Of a DNA stretch of 14,884 nucleotides, positions 14,370-14,884 are shown piece after piece. How positions within the stretch are numbered: the first letter of the stretch is position 1; every line of letters starts with the position of its first letter. The notes under the pieces are model-generated. The model saw only the letters and a program-made list of their open reading frames with translations, was not told the DNA's origin and made no database searches. The position numbers were made by a program, and so were the translations under genes. Source of the stretch: Bryobacterales bacterium (GTDB lineage: Bacteria; Acidobacteriota; Terriglobia; Bryobacterales; Bryobacteraceae); NCBI GenBank assembly GCA_016789785.1, contig JAEUQE010000226.1:1-14884 (forward strand), written 5' to 3'.

Positions 14370-14884
14370 ATGAGGACGCTTCGCCGCGCACCCGGATTTA
14401 GTCTGCTCTCCATCGCCATCCTCGGCATCTCGGTCGGTGCAACGGCGTCCGTGCTCAGCGCTTTCCATGCGCTCCGCATGAAGCCGCTCCCCTTCCGCGA
14501 CGCCGGGCAGTTAGTCGCCATCGACGGATCCCGTAAAGGCACACCGGGACAGGGCGCCGGCTGGTCCGATCTTGACGACTGGAAGCGCACCACGAACGCC
14601 TTCCAGGCGATCTCCGGATGCAGCCCACGCACCTACGGGATGGCTCTGACCCAGACGGACCCCGTGGAAGTGCTGCTCTCCTGCCAGGTCACGCCGGCAT
14701 TCTTCGACGTTTTCGATGTGCAGCCGCTGATCGGACGCCCGATGCGCGGCGACGACGCCAACACGCGGCCTGGGGCGGTCTGGCTTGGCCACAAGCTCTG
14801 GCAGAGCCGCTTCGGCGCCGATGCGCAGATCACGCGCCGCACCCTGTTCCTCAACGAAGAGCCTTTCCTCATTGCCGGCGTGCT
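14370..14884 (+). CDS. ABC-type permease of the ADOP/MacB-like family (5' part, cut by window edge)
   Basis: From ATG 14370 an open frame of 171 codons runs to the window edge. It reads TLRRAPGFSLLSIAILGISVGATASVLSAF, the first transmembrane helix of ADOP-type permeases, then the FTsX/MacB periplasmic core (MKPLPFRDAGQLVAIDG, TPAFFDVFDVQPLIGR). ADOP genes are common in Acidobacteriota. The protein starts directly at the helix, so it lacks the roughly 50-80 residue N-terminal extension that most ADOP members have. This could be a shorter variant or a decayed start. Only weak ribosome-site similarity (TGGGCAG) precedes the ATG. The substrate is unknown. Confidence 0.82.
   Translation, partial: MRTLRRAPGFSLLSIAILGISVGATASVLSAFHALRMKPLPFRDAGQLVAIDGSRKGTPGQGAGWSDLDDWKRTTNAFQAISGCSPRTYGMALTQTDPVEVLLSCQVTPAFFDVFDVQPLIGRPMRGDDANTRPGAVWLGHKLWQSRFGADAQITRRTLFLNEEPFLIAGV

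Overview
The window looks like the chromosome of a GC-rich Acidobacteriota bacterium of the Bryobacter/Solibacter type. This is an inference from gene content: a BlaI repressor paired with an M56 peptidase that carries TPR repeats and a TonB C-terminal domain, an ADOP/MacB-like permease, and a Tat-exported TIM-barrel-like protein. No rRNA or other taxonomic marker is present.

Layout, left to right. (1) 1-383: start of an MFS transporter on the minus strand. (2) 501-4411: hldE C-domain (heptose-1-phosphate adenylyltransferase) and mfd on the plus strand, with overlapping stop and start. (3) 4412-6726: blaI-like repressor and M56/TPR/TonB protein on the minus strand, translationally coupled, ending directly against mfd. 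Upstream, at 6763-6817, lies a sigma70-like promoter whose -10 is covered by two abutting 18-bp dyads, a good candidate BlaI operator. (4) 6888-6981: tRNA-Ser(GCT), minus strand, followed by a C-terminal remnant of an enolase-superfamily gene (7084-7374). (5) 7541-8449: a Tat-exported protein resembling aldo/keto reductases. (6) 8471-10337: an RloA/RloB pair (AAA ATPase plus Toprim-like protein, overlapping by 14 bp), a probable phage-defence module. (7) 10460-11650: radical SAM/SPASM protein, divergent from a PBP4-type carboxypeptidase (11673-13271). The latter is followed by an FmdB-type zinc ribbon and a small two-CxxC protein. (8) 13795-14280: a decayed mazEF toxin-antitoxin locus, the antitoxin frameshifted and the toxin missing its N-terminus. 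(9) 14370-end: start of an ADOP-type ABC permease.

How the genes fit together. Several modules concern the envelope: hldE (heptose for LPS), the BlaI/M56 sensor pair, and the PBP4-type peptidase. Mfd is DNA repair. The accessory part (tRNA, enolase remnant, RloAB, dead mazEF, ADOP permease) shows turnover typical of a variable region. The best candidates for unusual biology are the RloAB pair, the M56/TPR/TonB receptor with its clear tandem operator, and the radical SAM protein whose start lies only 22 bp from the divergent peptidase gene.
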